DNA of 60,002 bases from an uncultured Ruminococcus sp. (lineage in GTDB: Bacteria > Bacillota > Clostridia > Oscillospirales > Ruminococcaceae): NCBI GenBank assembly GCA_902776945.1, contig CACYSH010000016.1:1-60002 (forward strand). The letters are read 5' to 3'. Each line of letters begins with the position of its first letter. Position 1 is the first letter of the stretch. The notes beneath the pieces are model-generated. The model had not been told where the DNA came from. It saw only the letters and a program-made list of their open reading frames with translations, and ran no database searches. The position numbers were made by a program, and so were the translations under genes. Shown here one piece after another: positions 24,641-35,101 of the stretch.

Positions 24641-25326
24641 AATCTTTCCTTTCTGTTCAGCGCGAAATTTTCCATACCTATGCCGATAATGTCGGCTATT
24701 TCCTGCGGCTTACGCGCTATATAGTCCGCCCCCGCCCGCGAAAGCTCCTCCTCGCCGCGAAAACCCCACGCGCAGCCGATACATTCAAGCCCCGCGTTAT
24801 GAGCCGTCTGCACATCAACGTCCGAATCTCCGATATACACGGCGTTTTTCAGGTCGCAGCCTAACTCCGCCGCTATCGAATAGACAATATCCGGCGCGGG
24901 CTTTACGGGCGTACCCTCGCGCTTGCCCCTTATCACCGAAAAAACGTCCTTTCCGAAAAGGCTTTCGACGATGTAGCGGGAAAATTCGTCGGGCTTGTTC
25001 GAAGCCACCGCGCATAGAACGCCCTCCCCGCGCAGCCGCCCGATAAGCTCGGGAATGCCGTCGTAGAGCTTTGTTTTGTCAAGACAGCAGGCGCGGTAAT
25101 TTTCCGAGAATGCCGCGTGTATCTTATCGCGCAGCTCCGGCGGGGAGCCGCCCGGCAGAGCGCGTTCGATGAGCTTTTTTGCGCCGTTGCCGACTAAATG
25201 GCGGTATTCGTCGTAATCGTGCGTGGGAAAGCCGCCGTCGGCGAGCGCCTTGTTCACGGCATCTGCGAGATCGTATATCGAATTGGCGAGCGTGCCGTCA
25301 AGGTCAAATATAGCAAGGGTCATCAT
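24637..25326 (-). CDS. HAD-superfamily phosphatase (Gph-like)
   Basis: About 229 residues. Motif I is AIFDLDGTLANS, motif II VASNKPDEF, motif III KPAPDIV, motif IV YIGDSDVDVQTAHNAG. This matches phosphoglycolate-phosphatase-type HAD enzymes with a helical cap. The start is uncertain among closely spaced ATGs at 25332, 25326 and 25323; AAGGA gives the best spacing to 25326. Its end overlaps the acyl-CoA synthetase start by 4 nt, so the two are co-expressed. This is the second HAD phosphatase paired with a larger enzyme in this region. Confidence 0.85.
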   Translation of the reverse strand: MMTLAIFDLDGTLANSIYDLADAVNKALADGGFPTHDYDEYRHLVGNGAKKLIERALPGGSPPELRDKIHAAFSENYRACCLDKTKLYDGIPELIGRLRGEGVLCAVASNKPDEFSRYIVESLFGKDVFSVIRGKREGTPVKPAPDIVYSIAAELGCDLKNAVYIGDSDVDVQTAHNAGLECIGCAWGFRGEEELSRAGADYIARKPQEIADIIGIGMENFALNRKERL

Positions 25327-25411
25327 TTTCATCTTTCCTTATATTATAATTATTATAAATCACAAACCTGCAAAAAATGCAAAGCACGGGCAAAAATGGG
25401 GTCAAGGGGGC

Positions 25412-25428
25412 ATGGGGCAGCGCCCCAT
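25412..25428. other. Short GC-rich hairpin in intergenic DNA
   Basis: ATGGGGC and GCCCCAT form a 7-bp stem around AGC. It lies between two minus-strand genes and lacks a T-run, so it is not a convincing terminator. Confidence 0.4.
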
Positions 25429-25461
25429 ATGCGCCGCATGCGCATCAAAAGCCCGATATTT

Positions 25462-26214
25462 TCACCCGCTGTAAAACTCATAGCGCGGGTCGTCGCTATT
25501 AAACACCGCCGACACGCCATGCTCGCTGATATGATCCATAATGTCGTTTTTCATATCGCCGGAAATCAAGGCGCTCCATTTTCCGCTGCCTTCAAGGGTC
25601 AGATACCCGTGGTCGAGCGTCAGCCGCTCAAGAATATAATCTTTATTAATTGCGAGTCCCAGAATCGGGTCAAAGTTCAGTCCCTCGTCGTAGTAGATCT
25701 CGGCGACCATTTTGAAAATACACCTGACTATCTTCTTCTTGTCTTTAAGAACGCGCTTTACGCATTCCACGACGGGTGTGGTGTTCATGCCGCTTTCCTC
25801 CGTGACGATCTCAAGCTCGCCCTCGCCCGAAAGCGCGGGAACACCCTTTTTCAGCGTCAGCGAACGCAGCTTGCTGTCATGAATGAAGATCAGCTCGCCC
25901 AGCTCCAGATCGCGCAGACGTATCTCGGTGATGTATTTCATGCGGTAATCGCGCATTTCCTCGGCGGCGCGGCGTTCCTCGCGCTTCGTGATGAAATGCA
26001 CAAACACTCCGCACACGACCGCCAGTAAAAACAGCGCCAGCCCGATAAGCGCCTTTCCGCTGAAAAGCAGCTTGAACCCTACAATAACGCTGATAAATAT
26101 CACCGTAATGGCAGCAAAAGTGACCGCCTGCATGAGCGGTTCACGCAGGTTCCACACTTTATCAACGTTCTTATTCATGTCAAATTTTGTATCAAGAGTA
26201 GTTTTGTCCAACAT
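25462..26214 (-). CDS. Hypothetical two-TM membrane protein
   Basis: 250 residues; I do not recognise the family. Two TM segments (about residues 28-50 and 54-75) are followed by a basic stretch KREERRAAEEMRDYR and a soluble domain of about 165 residues, predicted cytosolic. This domain contains alternating hydrophobic strands, for example LGELIFIHDSKLRSLTLKKG. AGAGGA lies 8 nt before ATG 26214; the frame upstream of it lacks coding character. It stands alone between a HAD gene and tgt. Confidence 0.7.
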   Translation of the reverse strand: MLDKTTLDTKFDMNKNVDKVWNLREPLMQAVTFAAITVIFISVIVGFKLLFSGKALIGLALFLLAVVCGVFVHFITKREERRAAEEMRDYRMKYITEIRLRDLELGELIFIHDSKLRSLTLKKGVPALSGEGELEIVTEESGMNTTPVVECVKRVLKDKKKIVRCIFKMVAEIYYDEGLNFDPILGLAINKDYILERLTLDHGYLTLEGSGKWSALISGDMKNDIMDHISEHGVSAVFNSDDPRYEFYSG

Positions 26215-26379
26215 TGTTTTTATCCTCTTTAATTCGTGCAGGGCGGCGGGCTTACTCACGCTTCTGACACGAAATGCAATTATTGACGAATTATCGCTAA
26301 TATTGCAGGGGTACGCTTTGCACGTTCGTGAGTTTCCCCGCCTTATCGAATATACCGGGCTTCTCACTTAGCGCGAACG

Positions 26380-26397
26380 GCACGAACGAGTTTGTGC
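26380..26397. repeat. 18-bp hairpin repeat
   Basis: GCACGAACGAGTTTGTGC is one of six related hairpins in the window (others at 6093, 44905, 50377, 52584, 58340). Here the stem contains a G-T pair. It lies in the gap between tgt and the two-TM protein, which otherwise shows GC-rich sequence with no gene. Confidence 0.55.
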
Positions 26398-26470
26398 AAG
26401 CGTGCGGTTGACCCCTCGCCGGCGCACGGGTGCCGGACTCCGCGTCCGTCCCGCCGATAGCTTTTCTTGC

Positions 26471-27622
<1,152 letters not shown>

Positions 27623-27796
27623 TTATCAAAAATCAAAACAACACAGCGCGGCAAAACCGACGCAATGCCTGTGCATTGACGTACAAAATATCAGAGCCTT
27701 ACTTTCGCATAGCGCAAAACGAAGTTTTGTGCGGCAGCCTTGAAATCGACTAAATCCTTTCGAAGATTCGCGCACAAAAAGTTGCCAAACAGGCTC

Positions 27797-28285
27797 TCAG
27801 CCGCTGAATTTATCCAACCGGCACAACATTACATATTCCTCGTCGTTTTCGGAATATTTTTCAAATCCGACGGCAAGATACATTTTAACAGCGTAATTGG
27901 CTTTCTGCACCGCGAGCGACGCACGCACATACCCCGCCGCTTTAAGCTCCGAAAGCATGGCTCTCATCAGCGCCGTGCCAATCCCCATGCCGCGGTACTC
28001 CCTGTAAAGCGAGATCGCAAACGAAGGCGTTTCGTCGTCGATATGCCCGTAATCGTCCATGATACGCACCCACACCGCACCGACTATCTTTCCGTCAGCC
28101 ACCGCCGCAAGCGCCCTGTCGCACTTTCCAGCGCCGAAATCCTCGGTATAGACCCTGAGCTCGGGACGGCAGACTATCTCACGCGGCGGAGGTTCCACGC
28201 CCTCCGGCAGAAAAATCGCCTCATACAAAAAGTCGTCAAGCACGGGATATTCGCTTTTTTCAAGTCTCCGTATGGTAAAATCCAT
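27797..28285 (-). CDS. GNAT-family N-acetyltransferase
   Basis: 162 residues with a GNAT acetyl-CoA binding motif YREYRGMGIGTALMRAML near residue 95. It opens MDFTIRRLEKSEYPVLDDFLYEA, the usual beta-1/alpha-1 of these enzymes. Substrate is unknown. GGAGG precedes the ATG. It is monocistronic, about 180 nt from tgt. The spacer holds nothing I can name. Confidence 0.85.
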   Translation of the reverse strand: MDFTIRRLEKSEYPVLDDFLYEAIFLPEGVEPPPREIVCRPELRVYTEDFGAGKCDRALAAVADGKIVGAVWVRIMDDYGHIDDETPSFAISLYREYRGMGIGTALMRAMLSELKAAGYVRASLAVQKANYAVKMYLAVGFEKYSENDEEYVMLCRLDKFSG

Positions 28286-28479
28286 AGTTCCTCCATATCA
28301 AAAATTTTCCGGACATAAAATTATTTTATCATAAGCGGTCTTTTTTGTCAAACGGATTTTAGACATTACCCGAAAAGTGGGACAAACCGCCCGGCGAAAA
28401 AGCACGGTTCACGGCGTTTCCTGATGACCCGTCAAGTGTAAATTCTTTATTAAACGTTTACATAACCTGACATTTATTG

Positions 28480-28508
28480 TTGACAAGTCCGACATAATGT
28501 GATATAAT
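28480..28508 (+). promoter_or_regulatory. Sigma-A promoter of the Na/Pi cotransporter gene
   Basis: TTGACA (28480-28485), 17-nt spacer, TATAAT (28503-28508): a perfect match. The leader to the ATG at 28644 is about 130 nt and carries no recognised riboswitch. The rest of the gap back to 28286 is AT-rich and empty. Confidence 0.85.
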
Positions 28509-28643
28509 ATCCACGGTATACTAAAGAAGTGAATTAATTATTAATTGAACGGAAATACAGTGAGGTATCTCTATGGTTTACGGACGACCCGGCACAGCAC
28601 GGCAATTCTGCGCGATTTTCAGCCGAAAGGCAGGTGCCGTTTA

Positions 28644-30419
28644 ATGAATATCACGAATCTGTTCAGTCTTTTTTGCGGACTGTCGCTTTTCATGTTCGGT
28701 ATGTCGCTTATGGGCGACGCGCTTAAAAAGGCGGCGGGCAACAAGCTCGAAACGCTGCTCGCAAAGCTCACGAACACACCTCTTAAAGGAATAATTCTCG
28801 GCACGGGCGTAACGGCTATCATACAATCCTCATCGGCTACGTCGGTAATGACCGTCGGCTTTGTAAACTCGGGCATGATGAAGTTCAGGCAGTCAATAGG
28901 CATTATTTTAGGCTCGCTTCTGGGCACGAGCATCACGGGCTGGATAATCGCGATGTCCGATCTTCCCGGCGGCGAAAACGGCTGGCTCGCGCTCTTTTCG
29001 ACCAATACCATTATGGGAATAGTTGCCGTCGCGGGCATAGGCTTCCGTTCGTTCTCCAAAAAGCACAAGAACGTCGGCGAAATAATGCTTGGCTTCGCGG
29101 TGCTGATGATCGGCATCGAGACCATGAGCGCTTCAATGGCTCCCTTAAAGGACAGCCAGTCCTTCCGCAATATACTCACAATGTTCTCAAATCCGTTTTT
29201 GGGCATACTTGCGGGCGCTTTATTCACGGCGGTATTGCAGAGCGCTTCCGCCGCAGTAGGTATCCTGCAAACGCTGGCAAAATCAGGCTCTATCGACTTC
29301 GGGACGGCTTTCCCGATACTTCTCGGCATTTCGATAGGCGCGGCGGTGCCTGTGCTTCTTTCGGCGCTTGCGGCGAACACAGCGGGCAAACGAACCTCAT
29401 TCGTATATCTGCTTGCTTCGGTGCTTGGCGTTCTCGTCTGCGGCAGCGCGTTCTATATCGTCAACGCATTTTATCCGCTCGGGATAATGGACAGCACCCA
29501 AACACCGTTCACTATCGCTATGATCAATACTCTTTTCAGGCTTGTCAATGTTATCGTGCTTATGCCGTTTATCGGTCTGCTTGAAAAGCTCACCTGCCTT
29601 ATCATCAAGGAAAAGCAGACTGAGGAAAAGAAAAGCACGCAGATCAAGCTCGAAGAACGCTTTCTGCCGTACCCCTCGCTTGCCATTTCGCAGACGAGGA
29701 ACGCTATTTTCGACCTGGCGGAAACGTCGGTCAAGAGCGTGCGGCTCTCGTTTGAAACGCTTAAGGAATTTTCAGAGGACAATTTCACCGAGATCGGCGA
29801 ATATGAACAGCTTGCCGACTGCTACGAAAACGACATCGGCACCTATTTGATGAAGCTGTCAAGGCGCGAACTTGGCAAAGGCGAAAACGCAGACATATTC
29901 AAATATCTGCGCACGCTGACCGAGTTCGAGCGCATCACCGACCACGCCATGAGTATCGCTTATATCTCGCAGTCGAATCTTAACGAAGGAATAAGCTACT
30001 CGGAAAAAGGACAGCACGACCTGCGCGTTATCATGTCCGCCGTGACGGAAACGCTTGATATGACCGTCAAGGGCTTTATGCAGGACAACTGGCAGAGCGA
30101 CGGCAGGGTCGAGGCTCTGAGCAGCGTGGTGCGCCGTCTTTGCAGCAAGGCGGAGACCAACCATGTGGCAAGGCTGCAATCGGGAGAATGCTCGCCCAAG
30201 CAGGGTACGGGCTTTGTCGATCTGCTGACAAACCTTGAAAGACTCGCCGTTCACTGCAATAAGATCGTGCTGGCTATCATGGAGGTACACGAGGACAGCT
30301 ACCGTATTCATAATATCTCTGATGACGACCCCGGCATGATGAAGTCTGCCTTTTCCGAAGAGACATATAAGGAGTACCATGATAAGTACAAACTCAGTGC
30401 CGCTCCGGGTACGGCTTAA
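28644..30419 (+). CDS. Na/Pi cotransporter family protein with PhoU-like tail
   Basis: 591 residues. The N-terminal half (1-320) has about eight TM segments and the two inverted Na/Pi-II signature repeats: IIQSSSATSVMTVGF near residue 50 and VLQSASAAVGILQTLA near 195. The C-terminal half (about 350-560) is a soluble helical PhoU-like domain. This domain order is typical of NptA/YjbB-like proteins that move phosphate with sodium. I start at ATG 28644, where MNITNLFSLFCGLSLFMFG begins the first TM; upstream in-frame sequence is not protein-like. Confidence 0.9.
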   Translation: MNITNLFSLFCGLSLFMFGMSLMGDALKKAAGNKLETLLAKLTNTPLKGIILGTGVTAIIQSSSATSVMTVGFVNSGMMKFRQSIGIILGSLLGTSITGWIIAMSDLPGGENGWLALFSTNTIMGIVAVAGIGFRSFSKKHKNVGEIMLGFAVLMIGIETMSASMAPLKDSQSFRNILTMFSNPFLGILAGALFTAVLQSASAAVGILQTLAKSGSIDFGTAFPILLGISIGAAVPVLLSALAANTAGKRTSFVYLLASVLGVLVCGSAFYIVNAFYPLGIMDSTQTPFTIAMINTLFRLVNVIVLMPFIGLLEKLTCLIIKEKQTEEKKSTQIKLEERFLPYPSLAISQTRNAIFDLAETSVKSVRLSFETLKEFSEDNFTEIGEYEQLADCYENDIGTYLMKLSRRELGKGENADIFKYLRTLTEFERITDHAMSIAYISQSNLNEGISYSEKGQHDLRVIMSAVTETLDMTVKGFMQDNWQSDGRVEALSSVVRRLCSKAETNHVARLQSGECSPKQGTGFVDLLTNLERLAVHCNKIVLAIMEVHEDSYRIHNISDDDPGMMKSAFSEETYKEYHDKYKLSAAPGTA

Positions 30420-30436
30420 AATATGTGATATGTCCC

Positions 30437-30464
30437 CTGACCGTTTAAAGCGGTCAGTTTTTTT
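30437..30464 (+). terminator. Terminator after the Na/Pi cotransporter
   Basis: CTGACCG and CGGTCAG form a 7-bp stem with loop TTTAAAG, followed by seven T. Confidence 0.88.
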
Positions 30465-30473
30465 ATGCAAAGA

Positions 30474-30505
30474 CAAAAAATGCGGCTCCCCACGAGAGGA
30501 ACCGC
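30474..30505 (-). terminator. Terminator after the ROK gene
   Basis: On the minus strand GCGGTTCC pairs with GGAGCCGC (one mismatch), followed by ATTTTTTG. It lies 8 nt after the ROK stop codon. Confidence 0.8.
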
Positions 30506-30512
30506 TTTTATC

Positions 30513-31775
30513 TTATTCATCGTAATGTATGACCTCGCCCGAGTCAAAAGAATATCCGCCGCAGTTATAGAAAAGCTCGCGTATCGCCAGCGCACACCCC
30601 GAAAGGAAATGGTGCTTATCCTCAACAAACGAAAGACACACCGACTCGGCAACATTATCGCCGCCGACCCTCTGAATGGTCTCTTTCAGCTTTTCAAAGC
30701 TCAGATCGCCGATAAATCCGAACTTATGCAGCACGATCTTCTGCGGGTTCGTGGAAAAATACAGATTATTTATCAGCACCGCCAGCAGCATAAAGCTGTT
30801 ATCCATGATAGAAACGATAGCGGGGTCGTGCTTGCTATACGCCGCGCTTACCAGTTCGGGTGTTATATAATCCGAATCGCCCTTTGCCGCCTGCCACAAA
30901 AACGGCATTTTTTCCTTTGAGAACGCCCTTACGATCTTGCGCTTTATCGAGCCGGGCGCTATCTCGTTCTCAACGCAGCCGCGCCGCCCGCACTGGCACA
31001 CCCTGTCGGATTCGGGGGCAATTATCATTTTGTTCACAAAGTCGGTACGGTTATCGTAAGCCACGATAGGCTCGTTTAAGTTCGTGAACACGAAGTTCAG
31101 GTTCCTGCCGTACTGCAAAAACGCGATATTGCGGGCTTCGGGGTCTCTGTCCTTGCGGAAGTCGATATTCGCCATAGCCGTACCCTTTACGGAGTTGTCG
31201 AACACCATAGGCAGCTCGGTATAGTTGCTCATGAAGCGCTGGAGGTGCGAGAAATCCGGGAAGCCGTCCTTGATCGGAATATCCATTTTCATGAACATTG
31301 TGGGATAAATGGCAAAGCCTATCCCCAGCAGGGCACTCTGTTCAAGGCAGTTATCACTTAAAACATCGTTCATCGACTTGATGAAGAAGTTATAGATATT
31401 CTTGCGGTCGGTGTTGTCTGTGAGTTTAAGAATGCGCTTATCGAGAACATCGCCCGAAATGGTCGAAAGACCGACGCTGGCTAATTCTTCCTCAACGGTG
31501 ATACCCAGCGCGAACTTATAATGATGATTGATGTCGATAAGAATTTTCTTCCTGCCGCGGGGAGCCTTTTCCGAGGTGTGTTTATACTCGCCTATCTCGG
31601 TGATTATGCCCTGATCTATCATCTCGTTGGTGATAATGGTAACGGCAGCCCTTGTAAGCTCCAGAGCGCAGGCAATATCTATACGCGAGGTAGGTCCACG
31701 CTGTTTCAATATTTTAAGCACCTGCATTCTGTTGCGCCGTTTAAGATCGAGTTTGCTTATACCATGCTGTTCCAC
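30513..31775 (-). CDS. ROK-family transcriptional regulator (NagC/XylR type)
   Basis: 420 residues. An N-terminal winged helix (residues 12-75: RNRMQVLKILKQRGPTSRIDIA, LTRAAVTIITNEMIDQG) is followed by a ROK domain containing CQCGRRGCVE, the zinc site near residue 262. Family members bind sugars and repress carbohydrate genes. The typical sugar-kinase residues are only partly recognisable, so it is a regulator, not a kinase. The start is GTG 31775 with GGAGG 8 nt upstream. No sugar operon is adjacent; its target is unknown. Confidence 0.88.
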   Translation of the reverse strand: MEQHGISKLDLKRRNRMQVLKILKQRGPTSRIDIACALELTRAAVTIITNEMIDQGIITEIGEYKHTSEKAPRGRKKILIDINHHYKFALGITVEEELASVGLSTISGDVLDKRILKLTDNTDRKNIYNFFIKSMNDVLSDNCLEQSALLGIGFAIYPTMFMKMDIPIKDGFPDFSHLQRFMSNYTELPMVFDNSVKGTAMANIDFRKDRDPEARNIAFLQYGRNLNFVFTNLNEPIVAYDNRTDFVNKMIIAPESDRVCQCGRRGCVENEIAPGSIKRKIVRAFSKEKMPFLWQAAKGDSDYITPELVSAAYSKHDPAIVSIMDNSFMLLAVLINNLYFSTNPQKIVLHKFGFIGDLSFEKLKETIQRVGGDNVAESVCLSFVEDKHHFLSGCALAIRELFYNCGGYSFDSGEVIHYDE

Positions 31776-31999
31776 TAATACGTCCTCCGATTTAATTAAC
31801 TATATTAATTATAATAGCACATATTTGTGAACTATGTATTAAGTGAGTGAGAATTTTAAACTTTATTTTTTTAAATCTCCTTTGTTCGGTTTACATAATT
31901 TTTCAGCAGAGGTATCCGAGAACATAGTAAAACCGTTGTAAAGATGTGTGACGGCAAAGAATAAATGGATAATCTGTTATTTTATTTACACTATCCATA

Positions 32000-32139
32000 A
32001 GGAACTGCCATGAAATAAATTGCACATTTATGCTTGTCTGTTTTTCCTTGTGCGTCGTTGAACGCACTTGAAATACGACAGTATTCCTGCGTGCGTACAT
32101 CCTGCGCCTAAATGCACAATTTATTTCATGGCAGTTCCT
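32000..32139. repeat. Inverted-repeat (MITE-like) element
   Basis: A 23-bp arm at 32000-32022 (aggaactgccatgaaataaa and three more bases) is perfectly complementary to 32117-32139. The 94-bp interior holds a small hairpin (GTGCGT / ACGCAC). There is no coding sequence. The surrounding gap 31776-32306 also contains a partial copy (about 32175-32205) of the GCAAAGTGAGG sequence seen before other repeats. Confidence 0.6.
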
Positions 32140-32264
32140 AACTTAAAATTGATATGGTGTAGAACGGTCTGATAGCAAAGCCCGCAAAAAAAACGCAAAA
32201 TGAGGACGGACACGGGGTACAGCGCCCGTGCGCCGGCGAATTTTGCGGTTTCGTGATGTGAATA

Positions 32265-32300
32265 CAAAAATATTCCCCGCCTGTCATAGACCGCGGGGAA
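32265..32300 (-). terminator. Terminator after the SCP2-like gene
   Basis: TTCCCCGC (32273-32280) and GCGGGGAA (32293-32300) form an 8-bp stem. On the minus strand it is followed by TATTTTTG. Confidence 0.82.
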
Positions 32301-32306
32301 CAGCTA

Positions 32307-32633
32307 TTACAAATTCTTACCAACTATCCTTGAAAACTCCAGCGCCTTGCCAAGATCTCCGTCAACCTTAAGCCTGCCCGCGGTAAAAGCCTTAACCGCA
32401 TCAAGCTCGCCGTTCATCATCTTGACAAAATCATCATTCGAAAGGGTAACTCCGCAGCTGCGGTCGATATAATCGTAAGGCTCAACGGAAATCCTGCCGT
32501 CCTTGACCTCGATATAAAATACGCCGCCGTCATTGCCCGTAAGGTTCACCTGAACCGCAAGAAAGCCAATACCGCTTATATCAGCATTGGCAGCCTTTCC
32601 GCGCACTGTTTCAAGAATCTCGTTAAATGTCAT
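32307..32633 (-). CDS. SCP2 sterol-transfer-like domain protein
   Basis: 108 residues; the fold resembles sterol carrier protein 2. Visible features are GVFYIEVKDGRISVEPYDY, DRSCGVTLSNDDFVKMMNGELDAVKAFTAGRLKVDGDLGKAL, the classic SCP2 C-terminal half. In bacteria such domains are thought to bind lipids; the exact role is unknown. AAGGAG precedes ATG 32633 by 11 nt. It is monocistronic and divergent from the LRR gene. Confidence 0.82.
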   Translation of the reverse strand: MTFNEILETVRGKAANADISGIGFLAVQVNLTGNDGGVFYIEVKDGRISVEPYDYIDRSCGVTLSNDDFVKMMNGELDAVKAFTAGRLKVDGDLGKALEFSRIVGKNL

Positions 32634-32782
32634 AGTACAAAACACTCCTTTACAATGAGTCGGGACATCTGCCCCATATTTGATTATACCCGATTTTGCT
32701 CTTACTGTCAACCCCTGTAAAACGATTTTTCCCGCTTATCAAATATAATTCGTAAATTTTTTCTTTTAATTACACAAAATCA

Positions 32783-32811
32783 TTGACTTTCGCTCAAAAA
32801 TATTGTATAAT
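32783..32811 (+). promoter_or_regulatory. Sigma-A promoter of the LRR gene
   Basis: TTGACT (32783-32788), 17-nt spacer, TATAAT (32806-32811). Confidence 0.78.
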
Positions 32812-32857
32812 GATACTAAGTACAAAGTTTTCGACGTAAATTATAAGGAGGACAGCC

Positions 32858-34843
32858 ATGGAATTGATAGATTGCCCCGTCTGCGAAAGTGAAATACCTG
32901 CCGACAGCATAATCTGCTGCTACTGCGGCTCAAAGGCAGGCTCCGCCGAAGAGCTGCTCCTGCGCCTTTCCTCCGGAAAAAAAGCGCCCGCCGACGACCG
33001 CTGGAATGAATATGTCTACAAAAAACTGCACGGCACCGAAGATGTGAAGCTGATAAAATATACCGGCTCGGGCGGAGATGTTACCGTCCCCGACGGTGCC
33101 GCCGAGATAGGCGAAAACTGCTTTGCCGAGCTTTTCAGCCTGAGAACCGTCACCCTGCCTGACGGTCTGCGCGAAATCGGCGCGGGGGCTTTCTCGAACT
33201 GCACCCGCCTGAACTCGATCAATATCCCCGACACGGTGAAACGTATCCGCAAGGGCGCTTTCAGCGGCTGCACTTCGCTCACGAGCGCCGTTATCCCCGA
33301 AGGCGTGAACGTCATCTCCGAACAGGTGTTTACGGGCTGCACAGCGCTTGAAAGCGTTACCCTGCCCGCAGAAGCCTCTGAGATAGGCGACGAGGCTTTC
33401 AACGGCTGCTCCGCGCTGAAAGCCGTCACGATACCGCAGGGCGTTACAAAGATCGGCAGCAAGGCTTTCGGGCGCTGCTCGCTTATCGAAAGCGTGAACC
33501 TGCCCGATACCGTAGAGGAGATAGGCGAACGTGCGTTCAGGTACTGCTCGTCGCTGAAAGAGCTTCATATGTCCGCCGGGCTTCGCTCTGTCGGCAGCAC
33601 GGCGTTCGGTTCATGCACTTCTCTTGCAAAAGCCGACCTGCCCGAAGGGCTTGCTTCGGTGGAGTCGTCGCTGTTCAACAAATGCACCTCGCTCAAAGAA
33701 ATTACTATACCCGCCAGCGTTTCGGAGATAGGCGAAGCGGCGTTCCTGAACTGCACTTCGCTCGAAACGGTCGATATAAAAGAGGGCGCGTCGCTGATAG
33801 GGCCTTATGCGTTCAGCGGCTGCGGAGCGCTCAGGCGGGTGACTATCCCTTCAAGCATCAGGACGATAGAGGGCAGCGCGTTTGCGGGCTGTTCGTCGCT
33901 TGAAAATCTGTATGTCCCCGACGGTCTGGAAAAGATAGGCAGAAAGGCTTTCCAGAAATGCTCCTCGATGAAAAACGCCGTCCTGCCCGACACCGTGCGC
34001 GAGATCGGCGAGCTGGCATTCGCCGACTGCACGGCACTCACGAACGCGCTTATCCCCGACGGCGTTACGCGGCTCGGCAAGCGCACGTTCAGGAACTGCG
34101 CCGCGCTCGAAAGCGCCGTGATACCTTCGGGCATAGAAAAGCTCGAAACCGAGGTATTTTACGGCTGTACGGGGCTTTCGTCGCTGATGATACCGCCCGG
34201 AATGACGGCTATCGGCGTTAGCGCCTTCTTCGGCTGCGCAAGTCTGAAACACCTGAAACTGCCGCAGGGCGTGACTGAGATCGACGCAGACGCTTTCACG
34301 GGCTGCTCCTCGCTTACGACGGTCGAGCTGCCCGAAGGCTTGCAGCTGCTCGGGAGGGGCGCTTTCGCTATGTGCGGCTCGCTTGAAAGCATCAACCTGC
34401 CCGACAGCATAACTGTCATCGGCGCGGCGGCGTTCGCGCAATGCACGTCGCTTACCGAAATAGTTATCCCCGCTGGCGTGGCGGAGCTGGAGGACGGTCT
34501 GTTTTTCGACTGCACGTCGCTCAAACGGGTGATAATTCCGATGACGGTTCGTCGCATCTGCCAGAACGTTTTCCGCAATTGTACGAGCCTTTCGGATATA
34601 ATGCTCCCCGTAAGCATCGTGGAGATAATGGCGGCGGCGTTTGCGGGTTGTACATCGCTGCTGACGTTTACCGTTCCCGACGCGGTTACGAAGCTCGACT
34701 GGTACGCTTTTTCGGGCTGTTCGGCACTCAAGAAAATATCTTTGCCGTATTTCTCGCTTATTTCAGATTCGGCGTTTCCGGTGGGGTGCGAGGTCGAGCG
34801 GCGCGGTTCGGACTATTACATAAATCAGCATCATAAAGCATAA
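32858..34843 (+). CDS. Zinc-ribbon plus BspA-type leucine-rich repeat protein
   Basis: 661 residues. The N-terminus is a zinc ribbon, CPVC near residue 7 and CCYCG near 21. A linker leads to about 24 tandem repeats of 23 residues (about 65-640) of the form IPxxVxxIGxxAFxxCxSLxxVx, the LRR_5 / Treponema pallidum repeat. There is no signal peptide, TM segment or sortase motif, so it should be cytosolic, unlike most BspA proteins, which are surface adhesins. GGAGGACAGCC precedes the ATG. The function is not known; protein binding is likely. Confidence 0.88.
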   Translation: MELIDCPVCESEIPADSIICCYCGSKAGSAEELLLRLSSGKKAPADDRWNEYVYKKLHGTEDVKLIKYTGSGGDVTVPDGAAEIGENCFAELFSLRTVTLPDGLREIGAGAFSNCTRLNSINIPDTVKRIRKGAFSGCTSLTSAVIPEGVNVISEQVFTGCTALESVTLPAEASEIGDEAFNGCSALKAVTIPQGVTKIGSKAFGRCSLIESVNLPDTVEEIGERAFRYCSSLKELHMSAGLRSVGSTAFGSCTSLAKADLPEGLASVESSLFNKCTSLKEITIPASVSEIGEAAFLNCTSLETVDIKEGASLIGPYAFSGCGALRRVTIPSSIRTIEGSAFAGCSSLENLYVPDGLEKIGRKAFQKCSSMKNAVLPDTVREIGELAFADCTALTNALIPDGVTRLGKRTFRNCAALESAVIPSGIEKLETEVFYGCTGLSSLMIPPGMTAIGVSAFFGCASLKHLKLPQGVTEIDADAFTGCSSLTTVELPEGLQLLGRGAFAMCGSLESINLPDSITVIGAAAFAQCTSLTEIVIPAGVAELEDGLFFDCTSLKRVIIPMTVRRICQNVFRNCTSLSDIMLPVSIVEIMAAAFAGCTSLLTFTVPDAVTKLDWYAFSGCSALKKISLPYFSLISDSAFPVGCEVERRGSDYYINQHHKA

Positions 34844-34852
34844 TAAAAACAG

Positions 34853-34883
34853 CGCCCCTGTCTGACGGACACGGGGCGTTTTT
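34853..34883 (+). terminator. Terminator after the LRR gene
   Basis: CGCCCCTGTC pairs with GACACGGGGCG (one bulge) followed by five T. The remaining gap to 35101 holds nothing I can support. Confidence 0.82.
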
Positions 34884-35101
34884 AATGAGCTTTGGTAATA
34901 CTGTTCCTCGACCGAATTTGCAACGATCTTCACCCCCTTCCTAAGATTTTCAGTATGCCCTTGCTTTGCGTGTTTTGTGGGTTTTGTGATGCGCAATCTA
35001 TTCCGAAACAGCCGAAAATGCTCATCAGGTCAAAAAAAATCCGGGAAAGCACAAAGCTCCCCCGACAATCAATAACAATCATTTTTTACGGCAAGTTCCT
35101 C

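Noticed and set aside
30513-31775. ROK protein as a sugar kinase
   Set aside because: The winged helix and poor match at the ATP-binding and catalytic positions favour a regulator.
32930-34731. Long antisense open frames across the LRR gene
   Set aside because: They follow the 69-bp periodicity of the repeats in the real frame, lack ribosome binding sites and have no protein character.
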